From the NCBI RefSeq assembly GCF_943737005.1, contig NZ_CALSFU010000007.1, forward strand, positions 124,001 through 188,000: a stretch of DNA of 64,000 nt. Direction: 5' to 3'. Both the position numbers and the translations under genes were made by a program. Shown one piece after another: positions 30,535-39,324 of this stretch; within the stretch, counting starts at the first letter, position 1, and each line of letters opens with the position of its first letter. The notes under the pieces are model-generated. The model was not told where the DNA came from, made no database searches, and saw only the letters and a list, made by a program, of their open reading frames with translations. The DNA comes from Achromobacter sp. Marseille-Q4962. GTDB taxonomy: Bacteria; Pseudomonadota; Gammaproteobacteria; Burkholderiales; Burkholderiaceae_B.

Positions 30535-31644
30535 ATGACGCAAGCCTCGAACGCAGGATGGCGCAGCCAGCAGGCCGCGCAAGACCACAGATGGATCCAG
30601 CGGCTGGATCCGCAAGCCGTGGAGGGCCTGGACCAGGCCCTGGAACACGCCAGGGCGGCAGGCAAGCCGCTGCTGGAAATGACCCCCGACGATTTTCCCC
30701 TGCCCCCCGCTTGCCGCGATGCGCTGCGGCGCGCGGTGGCGGCCACGCAGTCCGGGTGGGGCCTGTGCCTGCTCAAGGGCTTCCCGGTGCACCGCTGGAG
30801 CGAGGCGGACTGCCGCCTGGCCTACTGGGGCATGGGCCTTCACATGGGCGTGGCCCGCACGCAAAACCGCGCGAGCGAAATCATCAACGACGTGCGCGAC
30901 GCCGGCGGCGGCTACAAGGTCACTAACGGGCGCGGCTACAACACGAACGCCCAGCTCGATTTCCACTGCGACTCCTGCGACGTGGTGGCGCTGCTGTGCC
31001 GCCGCACCGCCAAGGAAGGCGGCGCAAGCAAGGTGATCAGCTCGCCCGCGCTGGTGGCGGAATTCGCCCGCCGCCGGCCGGACCTGCTGCCGGTGCTGCG
31101 CCAGCCGTTCTATTACAGCTACCAGGGCGCGCAGGATCCGTCCCAGCCTCCCTACTACCGCATTCCCCTGCTGAACGACGAGCGCTCCCCGTTCGCCTTT
31201 CGCATCAACCGCAAGAACGTGACGGCGGCGCAGCGGGATTTCAGCGAAGTGCCGCGCCTGAGCCCCGCCCAGATCGAGGCGCTGGACCTGATCGACGAAC
31301 TGCTCGCCGACCCCGGGCTCTGCTATTCGATGTGGCTCGAAAAGGGCGATATGCAGCTGCTCAACAACTACACCACCGTGCATTCGCGCACCGGTTTCGT
31401 GGACCACGACCTCCCCGACGAAAAGCGCCACCTGCTGCGCCTGTGGCTGGCGGTGCCGGATTCGCAGGAGCTGCCGGCGGACTGGGAGCCGTACTACGGC
31501 GACCGCCGCGCCGGCTCGGTGCGCGGCGGCCTGCGGGGCAGCCAGCGGCCCGCCGGGTTCGACGCGTTCGAGGCGCGCCAGGCGCGCTTCATGGGCATGC
31601 GCTTGCGACCTTTCGTGGCCCCGGCGGGCGAACTCGCCGCCTGA
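30535..31644 (+). CDS. TauD/TfdA-family Fe(II)/2-oxoglutarate dioxygenase
   Basis: A 369-residue TauD/TfdA-like oxygenase. The iron-binding HxD is in LDFHCDSCDVVALLC; the distal His is in NNYTTVHSRTGFVDH; the 2-oxoglutarate Arg is likely in EKRHLLRLWLAV. The N-terminal half (about 150 residues, ending ASEIINDVRDAGGGYKVTNGRGYNT) fits the TauD/TfdA group. The substrate is unknown; relatives hydroxylate taurine, herbicides, carnitine precursors and other acids. The Bug receptor gene follows 108 bases downstream and the LysR gene is divergent, so this is probably a small catabolic unit. Confidence 0.9.
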   Translation: MTQASNAGWRSQQAAQDHRWIQRLDPQAVEGLDQALEHARAAGKPLLEMTPDDFPLPPACRDALRRAVAATQSGWGLCLLKGFPVHRWSEADCRLAYWGMGLHMGVARTQNRASEIINDVRDAGGGYKVTNGRGYNTNAQLDFHCDSCDVVALLCRRTAKEGGASKVISSPALVAEFARRRPDLLPVLRQPFYYSYQGAQDPSQPPYYRIPLLNDERSPFAFRINRKNVTAAQRDFSEVPRLSPAQIEALDLIDELLADPGLCYSMWLEKGDMQLLNNYTTVHSRTGFVDHDLPDEKRHLLRLWLAVPDSQELPADWEPYYGDRRAGSVRGGLRGSQRPAGFDAFEARQARFMGMRLRPFVAPAGELAA

Positions 31645-31752
31645 ATGCCGCGGCGCGCCCGCGCCACACCAATACAAACACAACCAACGGTCCATGCACT
31701 GCCCGGCCGGCGCGCCGGCCCGGCCATCGGAACCCGCCTGAGGAGACAAATC

Positions 31753-32724
31753 ATGAACCGCCGCGAATTCCTGGCCGCCACGCTGCCGGCCGCACTGGCC
31801 GTTGCCGCCGGCCCGTTCCCGGCCCGTCCGGCCGGGCTTTCCTCCACGCTGCGCATCCAGGTCGGGGCCCCGCCGGGCGGCGGCACCGACCTGGTGGCCC
31901 GCGCGCTGGCGCAGGGCATGGCCGCCGAACTCAAGCGCAATCTCGTGGTCGAGAACAAGCCGGGCGCGGGGGGCAATATCGCCGCCGGCAGCGTGTCCCA
32001 GGCCGTCGGCGATCCGAACACGCTGCTGGTGGCCTACACCAGTTTCGCCATCAATCCCAGCATCCAGACCGACCTGCCCTACGATCCCCTCGCCAGCTTC
32101 ACGCCGCTCAGCCTGACGGCCACCTCGCCGCTCATGCTGGTCTGTCGTCCCGACCTGCCGGTAAAGAACACCGCGGAGCTGATGGCCTACGTGCGCCAGC
32201 GCCCGAAGCAATTCAGCATCGGCGGGGCCGGGCTGGGCAGCGCCAGCCAGATGGCCGGAGAAATGCTCAAGGCCCGGGCCAGACTGGACGTGGTGAGCGT
32301 CCCCTACAAGGGCGCGGCGCCCGCCGTACAGGATCTGCTGGGCGGCCAGATCCAGTTATTGATGTCGGACATGGCCACCGTCCAGCCCCTGCTGCGCGGC
32401 GGCCGGCTCAAGGCGCTGGGCGTGAGCACGCCGGAACCGCTGGCGGCCTATCCCGGCGTCGAACCCATTGCCCGTGTGCTGCCGGGCTTCGACTACCGCA
32501 CCTGGTTCGGACTGTTCGCGCCCAGGGACGTGGCGGCGGCGCAAGCCGACCGCTTGTCCGAAGCGGCCCAGGCCTGCACCCGGATGCCCGAGATCGCGCA
32601 GCGCCTGGAACATCACGGACTGGACGCCGTGGGCAGCGGCCGCGCCGAATTCGAGGTTTTCATCCGGGCGGAAATCAAGCGCTGGCGGGTCGTGGCCGAG
32701 GCCACGGGGATGCGGCTGGGCTGA
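31753..32724 (+). CDS. Bug-family (TctC-like) periplasmic substrate-binding protein
   Basis: A 323-residue tripartite tricarboxylate family receptor. A twin-arginine type signal (NRREFLAATLPAALAVAAG) is followed by the Bug landmarks: IQVGAPPGGGTDLVARALA, VVENKPGAGGNIAAGSV, and the YKGAAPAVQDLLGGQIQLLMSD segment. A good ribosome-binding site (GAGGAGA) precedes the ATG at 31753. No TctA/TctB membrane genes are nearby, as is common for Bug proteins of this group. It is likely co-transcribed with the dioxygenase gene; a strong terminator follows. Confidence 0.92.
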   Translation: MNRREFLAATLPAALAVAAGPFPARPAGLSSTLRIQVGAPPGGGTDLVARALAQGMAAELKRNLVVENKPGAGGNIAAGSVSQAVGDPNTLLVAYTSFAINPSIQTDLPYDPLASFTPLSLTATSPLMLVCRPDLPVKNTAELMAYVRQRPKQFSIGGAGLGSASQMAGEMLKARARLDVVSVPYKGAAPAVQDLLGGQIQLLMSDMATVQPLLRGGRLKALGVSTPEPLAAYPGVEPIARVLPGFDYRTWFGLFAPRDVAAAQADRLSEAAQACTRMPEIAQRLEHHGLDAVGSGRAEFEVFIRAEIKRWRVVAEATGMRLG

Positions 32725-32754
32725 ACGCCCCCGGCGCCTGAAATCATGTTCCGA

Positions 32755-32792
32755 GGGCTGGCGGGCGGGCCTCCGCCGGCCCCATTTTTTTC
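32755..32792 (+). terminator. Rho-independent terminator after the Bug gene
   Basis: A 9-bp stem (32756-32764 with 32773-32781, one G-U pair) and 8-base loop, followed by CCA and a T-run at 32785-32791. It ends the dioxygenase-Bug unit. Confidence 0.85.
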
Positions 32793-32944
32793 TGTTTCAC
32801 TCCGCTGCTTTTTCAGCCAGATGAGGGTTATTCCGGGCTACGCTCATGCGCCGCCGGCAGGTAGTTTTCGCCTTCATGCCTTGTGACCAAATGCATCAAC
32901 AACGGGCCTGCGCGACCGTTTTTTCCTCTTTCGGCCCAAATCTC

Positions 32945-32973
32945 TTGCGCAGCACTTGAAATTGCTGTTTAAA
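32945..32973 (+). promoter_or_regulatory. Possible promoter of the PBP7-type gene
   Basis: TTGCGC (32945-32950) and TTTAAA (32968-32973) are 17 bases apart in an AT-rich stretch, which would give a leader of about 90 bases before 33072. Apart from this and the terminator above, the 347-base gap (32725-33071) shows no gene or RNA that I can recognise. Confidence 0.35.
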
Positions 32974-33071
32974 TTCGACGCGTAAACCTCTAATTCATCG
33001 GTACTTTTTGGGTCCGGAGAAATTCAGGTTTATGCAATATTTTCTTACTGTCTGATAAGCCGGTTTACACC

Positions 33072-34247
33072 ATGGCATTTTCCTGGACCCGTGCAATTGC
33101 GAAAGCCCTGGCGCCGCTGGCGCTGGCAGTCTGCGCGCTCCACCCTGACGCCGCGATGGCGGCCAAGAATACCGACCCTTGCAAGACCAACGCCAAGTCG
33201 GCGGCCTGCAAGGCGCAGCAATCCAAGAAGTCCCCCTCGGCCAAGAAGCCGGCATCCTCCAAGAGCGCTTCGGCCAAGACCTCCTCGGCCAGGAAGGCGC
33301 AGCCCGCCGCCTCCAAGAAGGCGCCCAAGGGCGGCAAGCAGGCGGTGGCGCGCTCCGGCAGCGCCAGGAAGCCGGCCGCCGGCAAGAGCGGCAAAGGCGG
33401 CAAGGGTGCGGCCGGCAGGCGCGCGGCGGCGGCCGCCGCCAGCGCCGCCATGCCGCCGCCCGCGGTGTCCGTGCGCGCCGAAGCCGCCGCGCTGCGCTCC
33501 AGCACCGCCTACGTGCAAGACCTCGAAAGCTCCAGCGTGCTGTTCGCCAAGAACGAGAACGTGGTGCGCCCGATCGCCTCGATCTCCAAGCTCATGACCG
33601 CGCTGGTGGTGGTGGACGCCAACCTGCCCATGGACGAGATGCTGGAAATCACCGACGACGACGTGGACTCGCTCAAGCACACCACGTCGCGCCTGCGCGT
33701 GGGCACCCGCCTGAGCCGCGGCGACATGCTGCACCTGGCGCTGATGTCCTCGGAGAACCGCGCCGCGCATGCGCTGGGCCGCAACTATCCCGGCGGCCTG
33801 CCGGCCTTCGTGGCCGCCATGAACGCCAAAGCGCGCGCGCTGGGCATGACGAACACGCATTTCATCGAGCCCACCGGCCTGTCGAGCGAAAACGTGTCCT
33901 CGCCGCGCGACCTGGCCCGCCTGCTGCGCGCCGCCTCGCAGCGCCCCCTCATCCACCGCTATTCCACCGATTCCGAGTACGAGGTGGAAATCAACAAGCG
34001 CACCCAGACCTTCCGCAACACCAACCTGCTGGTGCGCAAGCCGGACTGGGACATCAAGATCTCCAAGACGGGATTCATCAACGAGGCGGGCGAATGCCTG
34101 GTCATGCTGGCCCGCATCAACGGGCGCGACCTGGCCATCGTGCTGCTCGATTCCCAGGGCAAGCTCTCGCGCATCGGCGACGCCGTGCGCATCCGCCGCA
34201 TCGTGCAAAACGAGGTGGCGCTGGCTTCGCTGCAATCCGGCGGCTGA
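33072..34247 (+). CDS. pbpG: D-alanyl-D-alanine endopeptidase (PBP7/PbpG type) with Lys/Ala/Ser-rich linker
   Basis: A 391-residue periplasmic peptidase of the S11 family that trims peptidoglycan cross-links. A Sec signal peptide covers about residues 1-30 (ending DAAMAAK). Residues 31-125 are an extremely basic, low-complexity Lys/Ala/Ser/Gly linker. The catalytic domain has SISK (Ser170, Lys173), the SEN motif in LMSSENRAAHALGR and KTG near residue 332 (ISKTGFINEAG). The linker is unlike ordinary PBP7 and resembles histone H1-like proteins. No Shine-Dalgarno is evident before the ATG. Confidence 0.92.
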   Translation: MAFSWTRAIAKALAPLALAVCALHPDAAMAAKNTDPCKTNAKSAACKAQQSKKSPSAKKPASSKSASAKTSSARKAQPAASKKAPKGGKQAVARSGSARKPAAGKSGKGGKGAAGRRAAAAAASAAMPPPAVSVRAEAAALRSSTAYVQDLESSSVLFAKNENVVRPIASISKLMTALVVVDANLPMDEMLEITDDDVDSLKHTTSRLRVGTRLSRGDMLHLALMSSENRAAHALGRNYPGGLPAFVAAMNAKARALGMTNTHFIEPTGLSSENVSSPRDLARLLRAASQRPLIHRYSTDSEYEVEINKRTQTFRNTNLLVRKPDWDIKISKTGFINEAGECLVMLARINGRDLAIVLLDSQGKLSRIGDAVRIRRIVQNEVALASLQSGG

Positions 34248-34272
34248 CCCGGCGTCCCGCCGACTGTCCCGG

Positions 34273-34300
34273 GGCCCGGCCAGTCCGGGCCTCTTTTTTT
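34273..34300 (+). terminator. Rho-independent terminator after pbpG
   Basis: A 7-bp GC stem (34273-34279 with 34285-34291), loop CCAGT, and a run of seven T at 34294-34300. Confidence 0.9.
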
Positions 34301-34325
34301 GCGCGCAAGCCCGCAGAGGGCCGTG

Positions 34326-34709
34326 TCAGGCCGCCCTGGCGGGGCGCGGAGCGGCTTCCTCGCACAGCGCGGGCGGCAGGCCGCGCAGCACGGCGCCCGC
34401 ATCGAGCGAGCGGATGGGCACCGAGGCGTCGCGCGGAATGCGGCCCTCCGCCAGCAACACTTCGTAGCGCAGGCAGCAGACGCGCAGGAAAGAAGTGAAA
34501 TTGGCCGCCTCGCCGCGATACGCCACCAATTCGTCGTACAGCCGCTCGATGAGCTGGGACACGCGCATGCCGTCGCGCGCGGCGATTTCTTCCAGCACCT
34601 GCCAGAACAGCTTTTCCAGCCGCACGCTGGTGGCCGCGCCATGCAGCCGCAGCGAACGCGTCTGCGGCGAGTACGACTGCGCACTGGCGCGGATGAAGAT
34701 TTCACACAT
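34326..34709 (-). CDS. Ribbon-helix-helix domain protein
   Basis: A 127-residue protein. After about 22 residues it shows a pattern of an RHH DNA-binding fold: a short strand (SLRLHGAATSVRLEKLFW), then helices (QVLEEIAARDGMRVSQLIERLYDEL), as in the RHH_4/ArdK-like group. The C-terminal half contains FTSFLRVCCLRYEVLLAEG and an Ala/Pro/Arg-rich tail. AGGGAG precedes the ATG at 34709. It is divergent from adhP with 159 bases between starts and could regulate it (inference). The frame continues upstream of 34709 antisense to adhP, but without protein-like sequence. Confidence 0.83.
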   Translation of the reverse strand: MCEIFIRASAQSYSPQTRSLRLHGAATSVRLEKLFWQVLEEIAARDGMRVSQLIERLYDELVAYRGEAANFTSFLRVCCLRYEVLLAEGRIPRDASVPIRSLDAGAVLRGLPPALCEEAAPRPARAA

Positions 34710-34868
34710 GCAAGCTCCCTGTTTTTTTCTGGTGCGGTGCGGCGTCCGGGGCCATCTGCAACCGTGCGTTTCCGCCCGACCGCGCGGCGCGCCGGGTTGA
34801 TATAAATCATTGTCTCGATGCAGTGCGGGTTCGAGGATAGTGAAACTGATCCGACTTCGGAGGTAAAG

Positions 34869-35894
34869 ATGCAGAAAACCATGAAGGCCGCAGTTGCACG
34901 TGAATTCGGCAAGCCGCTGGCCATTGAAGAAACCGAAGTGCCCCGCCCTGGCGCGGGCGAGATCCTGGTGAAGATCGAGGCTTGCGGCGTCTGCCACACC
35001 GACCTGCATGCCGTCGAGGGCGATTGGCCGGTCAAGCCCAATCCGCCTTTCATTCCGGGCCATGAAGGTGTGGGCTACGTGGCGGCGCTGGGCGCCGGCG
35101 TGACGCACGTCAAGGAGGGCGACCGCGTCGGCATCCCCTGGCTGTACTCGGCCTGCGGGCATTGCGAGCATTGCCTGGGCGGCTGGGAAACCCTGTGCGA
35201 GCAGCAGAAGAACACCGGCTATTCCGTGAACGGCGGCTTCGCGCAGTACGCGCTGGCCAACGCCGACTACGTGGGCCTGCTGCCCCGCAGCGTGGGCTTC
35301 GTCGAGGTGGCGCCCGTGCTGTGCGCCGGCGTCACGGTGTACAAGGGGCTCAAGGTCACCGACACGCGGCCGGGCAACTGGGTGGTGATTTCGGGCGTGG
35401 GCGGCCTGGGACACATGGCGGTGCAATATGCCCGCGCCATGGGCCTGAACGTGGCGGCCGTCGACGTGGACGACGCCAAGCTCGACCTGGCGCGCAGGCT
35501 GGGTGCCGAAGTCACCGTCAACGCCAGGACCACCGATCCGGCGGCCTATCTCAAGAAGGAGATCGGCGGCGCGCACGGCGCCCTGGTCACGGCCGTGTCG
35601 CCCAAGGCCTTCGAGCAGGCGCTGGGCATGGTGCGGCGCGGCGGCACGATTTCGCTCAACGGGCTGCCGCCGGGCGACTTTCCCCTGTCGATCTTCGACA
35701 TGGTGCTCAACGGCATCACCGTGCGCGGCTCCATCGTCGGGACGCGGCTGGACCTGCAGGAGTCGCTGCAGTTCGCCGAGGAGGGCAAGGTGCGCGCCAC
35801 CGTGTCCACCGACACGCTGGAAAACATCAACAACGTGTTCGACCGCATGCGCAAGGGCCAGATCGAGGGACGGGTGGTGCTCGACATGCAGTGA
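34869..35894 (+). CDS. adhP: Zinc-dependent alcohol dehydrogenase (AdhP type)
   Basis: A 341-residue medium-chain alcohol dehydrogenase oxidising ethanol and related alcohols with NAD. Catalytic zinc ligands are in [10 protein letters not shown] and PGHEGVGYV. The structural zinc site is the four-Cys lobe ([17 protein letters not shown]). The Rossmann motif is [20 protein letters not shown] sits 6 bases before the ATG at 34869; longer in-frame starts lack such a site. It is divergent from the RHH gene and converges on the PfpI-family gene. Confidence 0.95.
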   Translation: MQKTMKAAVAREFGKPLAIEETEVPRPGAGEILVKIEACGVCHTDLHAVEGDWPVKPNPPFIPGHEGVGYVAALGAGVTHVKEGDRVGIPWLYSACGHCEHCLGGWETLCEQQKNTGYSVNGGFAQYALANADYVGLLPRSVGFVEVAPVLCAGVTVYKGLKVTDTRPGNWVVISGVGGLGHMAVQYARAMGLNVAAVDVDDAKLDLARRLGAEVTVNARTTDPAAYLKKEIGGAHGALVTAVSPKAFEQALGMVRRGGTISLNGLPPGDFPLSIFDMVLNGITVRGSIVGTRLDLQESLQFAEEGKVRATVSTDTLENINNVFDRMRKGQIEGRVVLDMQ

Positions 35895-35954
35895 CGGCAG
35901 GCAATGGCCGCCCGCCCCCCGCGCGGCCTGCTCCCGGCGACGGGCGGCCCGCCG

Positions 35955-36533
35955 TCAGATCTCGATGCGCGCGCCCAGCAGTTTCATGAACTGGGACAGC
36001 CAGGCGGGATGCGCGGGCCAGGCCGGGGCCGTGACGAGGTGTCCGTCGGTGTGGGCCTGGTCGACCGCGATGTCGGCGTAGGTGCCGCCGGCGAGCCGGA
36101 CTTCCGGAGCGCACGCCGGATAGGCCGAGCACGTGCGGCCCTTGAGTACGCCCGCCGCCGCCAGGATCTGCGCGCCGTGGCAGACCGCCGCGATGGGCTT
36201 GGCCGCCTTGTCGAAGGCGCGCACGATGTCCAGCACCTTCTCGTTCAGGCGCAGGTACTCGGGCGCGCGGCCGCCCGGTATGACCAGGCCGTCGTACGCG
36301 GCGGGATCGACGCCGTCGAAATCGTGATTGAGGGTGAAGTTGTGGCCGCGCTTCTCGGTGTAGGTTTGCGCACCCTCGAAGTCGTGGATGGCCGTGGCCA
36401 CGGTATCGCCGGACTTCTTGCCCGGGCACACCGCATGCACGGTGTAGCCCACGGCCAGCAGCGTCTGGAACGGCACCATGGTTTCATAGTCTTCGGCGTA
36501 ATCGCCGACCAGCATCAGCAGTGTCTTGCTCAT
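35955..36533 (-). CDS. DJ-1/PfpI-family protein
   Basis: A 192-residue member of the DJ-1/PfpI (class I glutamine amidotransferase-like) family. The nucleophile elbow is [10 protein letters not shown], with Cys followed by His. The conserved early Glu lies in DYAEDYE, and [13 protein letters not shown] is the typical pre-elbow loop. Members act as chaperones, deglycases or amidases; the exact role cannot be read here. The ATG at 36533 ([12 protein letters not shown]) gives the family N-terminus. Confidence 0.9.
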   Translation of the reverse strand: MSKTLLMLVGDYAEDYETMVPFQTLLAVGYTVHAVCPGKKSGDTVATAIHDFEGAQTYTEKRGHNFTLNHDFDGVDPAAYDGLVIPGGRAPEYLRLNEKVLDIVRAFDKAAKPIAAVCHGAQILAAAGVLKGRTCSAYPACAPEVRLAGGTYADIAVDQAHTDGHLVTAPAWPAHPAWLSQFMKLLGARIEI

Positions 36534-36695
36534 AATCGTCTCCGTCTGTTCTGCGCCGCCGCGCGGGCGGCGCCGGTCCGGACTTCCACGGGCCCGGGTC
36601 ATGGCAGGGACGATTGTGCGCGCAAGCCGCCCGCCGCGGGTGGTATGGGAATACCGCGCGACGGGCGATCGGCGGCGGGCGCGCCGGCGCTGCCG

Positions 36696-37184
36696 CTATT
36701 CCAGCGCGACGGAAACCGGCTTGGCGCCCAGCAGGTCGACCAGCACCCTGGGGTCTATGCCCACCAGATAGCCGCGCCGCCCCCCGTTGATGTAGACCAC
36801 CGGGTATTCCAGCGCCCCGGCCTCCACGTACACCGGCATGCGCTTGCGCGTGCCGAAGGGCGAGGTGCCGCCCACCTGGTAGCCGGAGTGGCGCTGCGCA
36901 ACCTCGGGATGGCAGGGCTGCACTTTCTTCAGGCCGGCCTGGCGCGCCAGGTTCTTGGTGGAGACTTCGCGGTCGCCGTGCATGACGACCACCAGCGGCC
37001 GCGCGTCCTCGTCTTCCATGATGAGCGTCTTGACCACCGCGTGCGGGTCCAGCCCGAGCTGGCGGGCGGCCTCGCCCGCGCCGCCGTGGTCAACGTAGTC
37101 GTACGTGTGCTCGGAGTAGGCCACCTTGTTCCGCTTGAGGAACTGCGTGGCGGGCGTTTCGGAAACGTGGCGGGATTTGCTCAT
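36696..37184 (-). CDS. ybaK: Cys-tRNA(Pro)/Cys-tRNA(Cys) deacylase YbaK
   Basis: A 162-residue YbaK/EbsC-type trans-editing enzyme that hydrolyses Cys-tRNA(Pro). Family landmarks are TPATQFLKRNKVAYSEHTYDY, the KTLIMEDE strand, the catalytic Lys region (GDREVSTKNLARQAGLKKV) and the late GGTSPFGTRKRMPVY and YINGGRRGYLVGIDP segments. Length is standard. It lies upstream of the PfpI-family gene and downstream of xerD on the same strand. Confidence 0.95.
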   Translation of the reverse strand: MSKSRHVSETPATQFLKRNKVAYSEHTYDYVDHGGAGEAARQLGLDPHAVVKTLIMEDEDARPLVVVMHGDREVSTKNLARQAGLKKVQPCHPEVAQRHSGYQVGGTSPFGTRKRMPVYVEAGALEYPVVYINGGRRGYLVGIDPRVLVDLLGAKPVSVALE

Positions 37185-37223
37185 GGTGCGTGGTGACGGG
37201 CGGTCGGCCTGTGGCGTGTCGCC

Positions 37224-38198
37224 CTAGCCTCTCGGGTGGTGCGCGGCGTGCAGGGCCTTGAGGCGCTCGCGCGCGACGTGGGTGTAGATCTGGGTGGTGG
37301 AAATGTCGGCGTGGCCCAGCAGCATCTGCACCACGCGCAGGTCGGCGCCGTGATTGAGCAGGTGCGTGGCGAAGGCGTGGCGCAGCACGTGGGGCGAGAG
37401 CGGCGCGTGTATGCCGGCCTTGATCGCATACTTGCGCACCAGCTGCCAGAAAGCCTGGCGCGACATGGCCTGGGCGCGGCCGGTGATGAACAGCGCGTCG
37501 CATACGCGGCCGCCGGACAGCTCCGGCCTGGCCGACTCCAGGTAGCGCGAGATCCAGTGCGCGGCTTCGGCGCCCAGCGGCACCAGGCGGTCCTTGCCTC
37601 CCTTGCCGAGCACCACGCGCAGCACGCCTTCGTTCAGGCTCGCGTCCAGCGCGCGCAGGCCGACCAGCTCCGACACCCGCAGGCCGGTGGCGTACAGGGT
37701 TTCGAGCATGGCGCGGTCGCGCAGGCCCCGGGCCTGCGACACGTCGGGCGCGTTCAGCAGCTCATCCACCTGCGCTTCCGACAGCGTCTTGGGCGTGCGC
37801 GGCGGCTGCCTGGCGGCCGCCAGCGTCAGGCAGGGATCGCGCTCGGCGCGATGCTCGCGCAACGCCCAGGCGTAGTAGCGGCGCAGCGCGGCCAGGCGGC
37901 GGTTGGCGGTGGCGGGCCGGGTTTCCTCGTGGCGGCATGCGAACCAGGCCTCGATGTCGGCCTTATCGGCCTGGCTGATGGAGCGGGCCCGCCCCGGGGC
38001 GGACAGGGGGGCCAGCCCGAGCCGCGCCATTTCGCGCGCGCGGGCCTGCGGGTCTTCGAGCCACCGCGCAAAGCCGGTGAGATCGCGCCGGTAGGCCGCC
38101 AGCGTATTGGCCGACAGGCCGTCCTCCAGCCAGACGGCGTCGAGGAAAGCGTCTATGTCGGCCTGCGAGGCCAGCGGCGAGGAAGAAGACGGAGACAT
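37224..38198 (-). CDS. xerD: Site-specific tyrosine recombinase XerD
   Basis: A 324-residue tyrosine recombinase that with XerC resolves chromosome dimers at dif. The N-terminal SAM-like domain is residues 10-120 (FLDAVWLEDGLSANTLAAYRRDLTGF). Catalytic residues are the Arg of YATGLRVSELVGL, a Lys near LGKGGKDRLVPLG, the HxxR of LSPHVLRHAFATHLL, the His of LLGHADISTTQ and the nucleophile Tyr of IYTHV. No integrative element surrounds it, and the downstream order with ybaK is ordinary chromosome, so this is the housekeeping enzyme. Confidence 0.95.
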   Translation of the reverse strand: MSPSSSSPLASQADIDAFLDAVWLEDGLSANTLAAYRRDLTGFARWLEDPQARAREMARLGLAPLSAPGRARSISQADKADIEAWFACRHEETRPATANRRLAALRRYYAWALREHRAERDPCLTLAAARQPPRTPKTLSEAQVDELLNAPDVSQARGLRDRAMLETLYATGLRVSELVGLRALDASLNEGVLRVVLGKGGKDRLVPLGAEAAHWISRYLESARPELSGGRVCDALFITGRAQAMSRQAFWQLVRKYAIKAGIHAPLSPHVLRHAFATHLLNHGADLRVVQMLLGHADISTTQIYTHVARERLKALHAAHHPRG

Positions 38199-38248
38199 GG
38201 AACGGAGAAAACGGGGGCGTGCGTTGCGCCATCGCGGCCCCGGCAAGT

Positions 38249-39163
38249 CTACACCGCCACCTGCCCGTCCACGCCGGCGGCCACGGATTCGAGCCAGCTC
38301 TCGAAGGCCTGCAGGGCTTCGGAACGCTCGCTGCGCTGCGGATAGCCGAAGTAATAGCCCTGGCTCACCGCGAGCGACTGGCGCACGGGCATTGCGAGCG
38401 TCCCCTGGTCCAGCGCGGGCTGGGCCAGAAAGCGCGGCATGAGCCCCACGCCCAGGCCGGCCTGGACCGCCGCCATCACCATGGTGAACAATTCGTAGCG
38501 CGGGCCGCCCGCCGCCTGCGGACCGTACAGATAGCCGTTGGCCGCGTACCACTGGCGCCAGGCGTCGGGCCGCGAACTGAGGTGCAGGTGGGTCATGCCG
38601 CCCAGCACGGCGCCGCCCTCGTCGCGCGCGCGCTCGGCCAGCGCCGGGGCGCACACGGGCACCAGCTCGCGCTCGGGAAAGAGCAGCACGCCCTGGGTGC
38701 CCGGCCACAGGCCGTCGCCATGGTAGAGGGCGCCGTCGAAAGGCTGGTCCTTGAACTGGAACGGCAGCGTGCGCACCGACAGGCTCACGGTGATGTCGGG
38801 CTGGCGGCGCTGGAAATCGGCCAGCCGCGGAATGAGCCAGGTGGTGGCCAGGGTGGGCACCACCGCAATGTGGATGCTGCGGCCCATGCCCGTGCGGCTG
38901 ACCAGGCCGAAGGTGTCTTTCTCGATCTGGTCGAGATGGTGGCGGATGCGCCCGGCGTACTCGGCGCCGTGCTCGGTCAGCACGATGCGGCGGCGCACGC
39001 GCGTGAAGAGCTGCACGCCCAGGCGTTCTTCCAGGCTGGCCACCTGCCGGTAGACCGCGCTGTGTGTCAGGGCGAGTTCTTCGGCCGCGCGCGAGAAGCT
39101 GCCCAGGCGGGCCGAGGCTTCGAATGCCTGCAGGGCGGTCAGGTTGGGGATGCCGTTTCTCAT
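38249..39163 (-). CDS. LysR-family transcriptional regulator (GcvA-like)
   Basis: A 304-residue regulator of the GcvA/AmpR subgroup, recognised by the start MRNGIPNLTALQAFEASARLGSFSRAAEEL and the recognition helix LTHSAVYRQVASLEERLGVQLFTR. I prefer the ATG at 39163 to the one 18 codons upstream, because it gives the family N-terminus. It is divergent from a ThDP-dependent enzyme gene with 161 bases between, so that gene and possibly the glutaryl-CoA dehydrogenase gene after it are likely targets. Confidence 0.92.
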   Translation of the reverse strand: MRNGIPNLTALQAFEASARLGSFSRAAEELALTHSAVYRQVASLEERLGVQLFTRVRRRIVLTEHGAEYAGRIRHHLDQIEKDTFGLVSRTGMGRSIHIAVVPTLATTWLIPRLADFQRRQPDITVSLSVRTLPFQFKDQPFDGALYHGDGLWPGTQGVLLFPERELVPVCAPALAERARDEGGAVLGGMTHLHLSSRPDAWRQWYAANGYLYGPQAAGGPRYELFTMVMAAVQAGLGVGLMPRFLAQPALDQGTLAMPVRQSLAVSQGYYFGYPQRSERSEALQAFESWLESVAAGVDGQVAV

Positions 39164-39324
39164 GGGACGGGACAAACCGGAGCGGATCGGACGCGAGGCC
39201 GGGCCGGGGGTTGACACGCCCTAGTGCCCGGGACTCAACAGATTGTGCAATTTTATCAATTGCCTTGTGCGACGGAGGCACATATGCTCGTGGATTCCAT
39301 CCCGGTTCTTCTCGAATACCCCCC

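Noticed and set aside
34710-35576. Upstream extension of the RHH gene antisense to adhP
   Set aside because: The frame is open only because it shadows adhP; a good ribosome-binding site fixes the start at 34709.
37224-38198. XerD as a phage or island integrase
   Set aside because: Sequence and neighbours (ybaK, PfpI family) match the housekeeping recombinase, with no other mobile-element genes.
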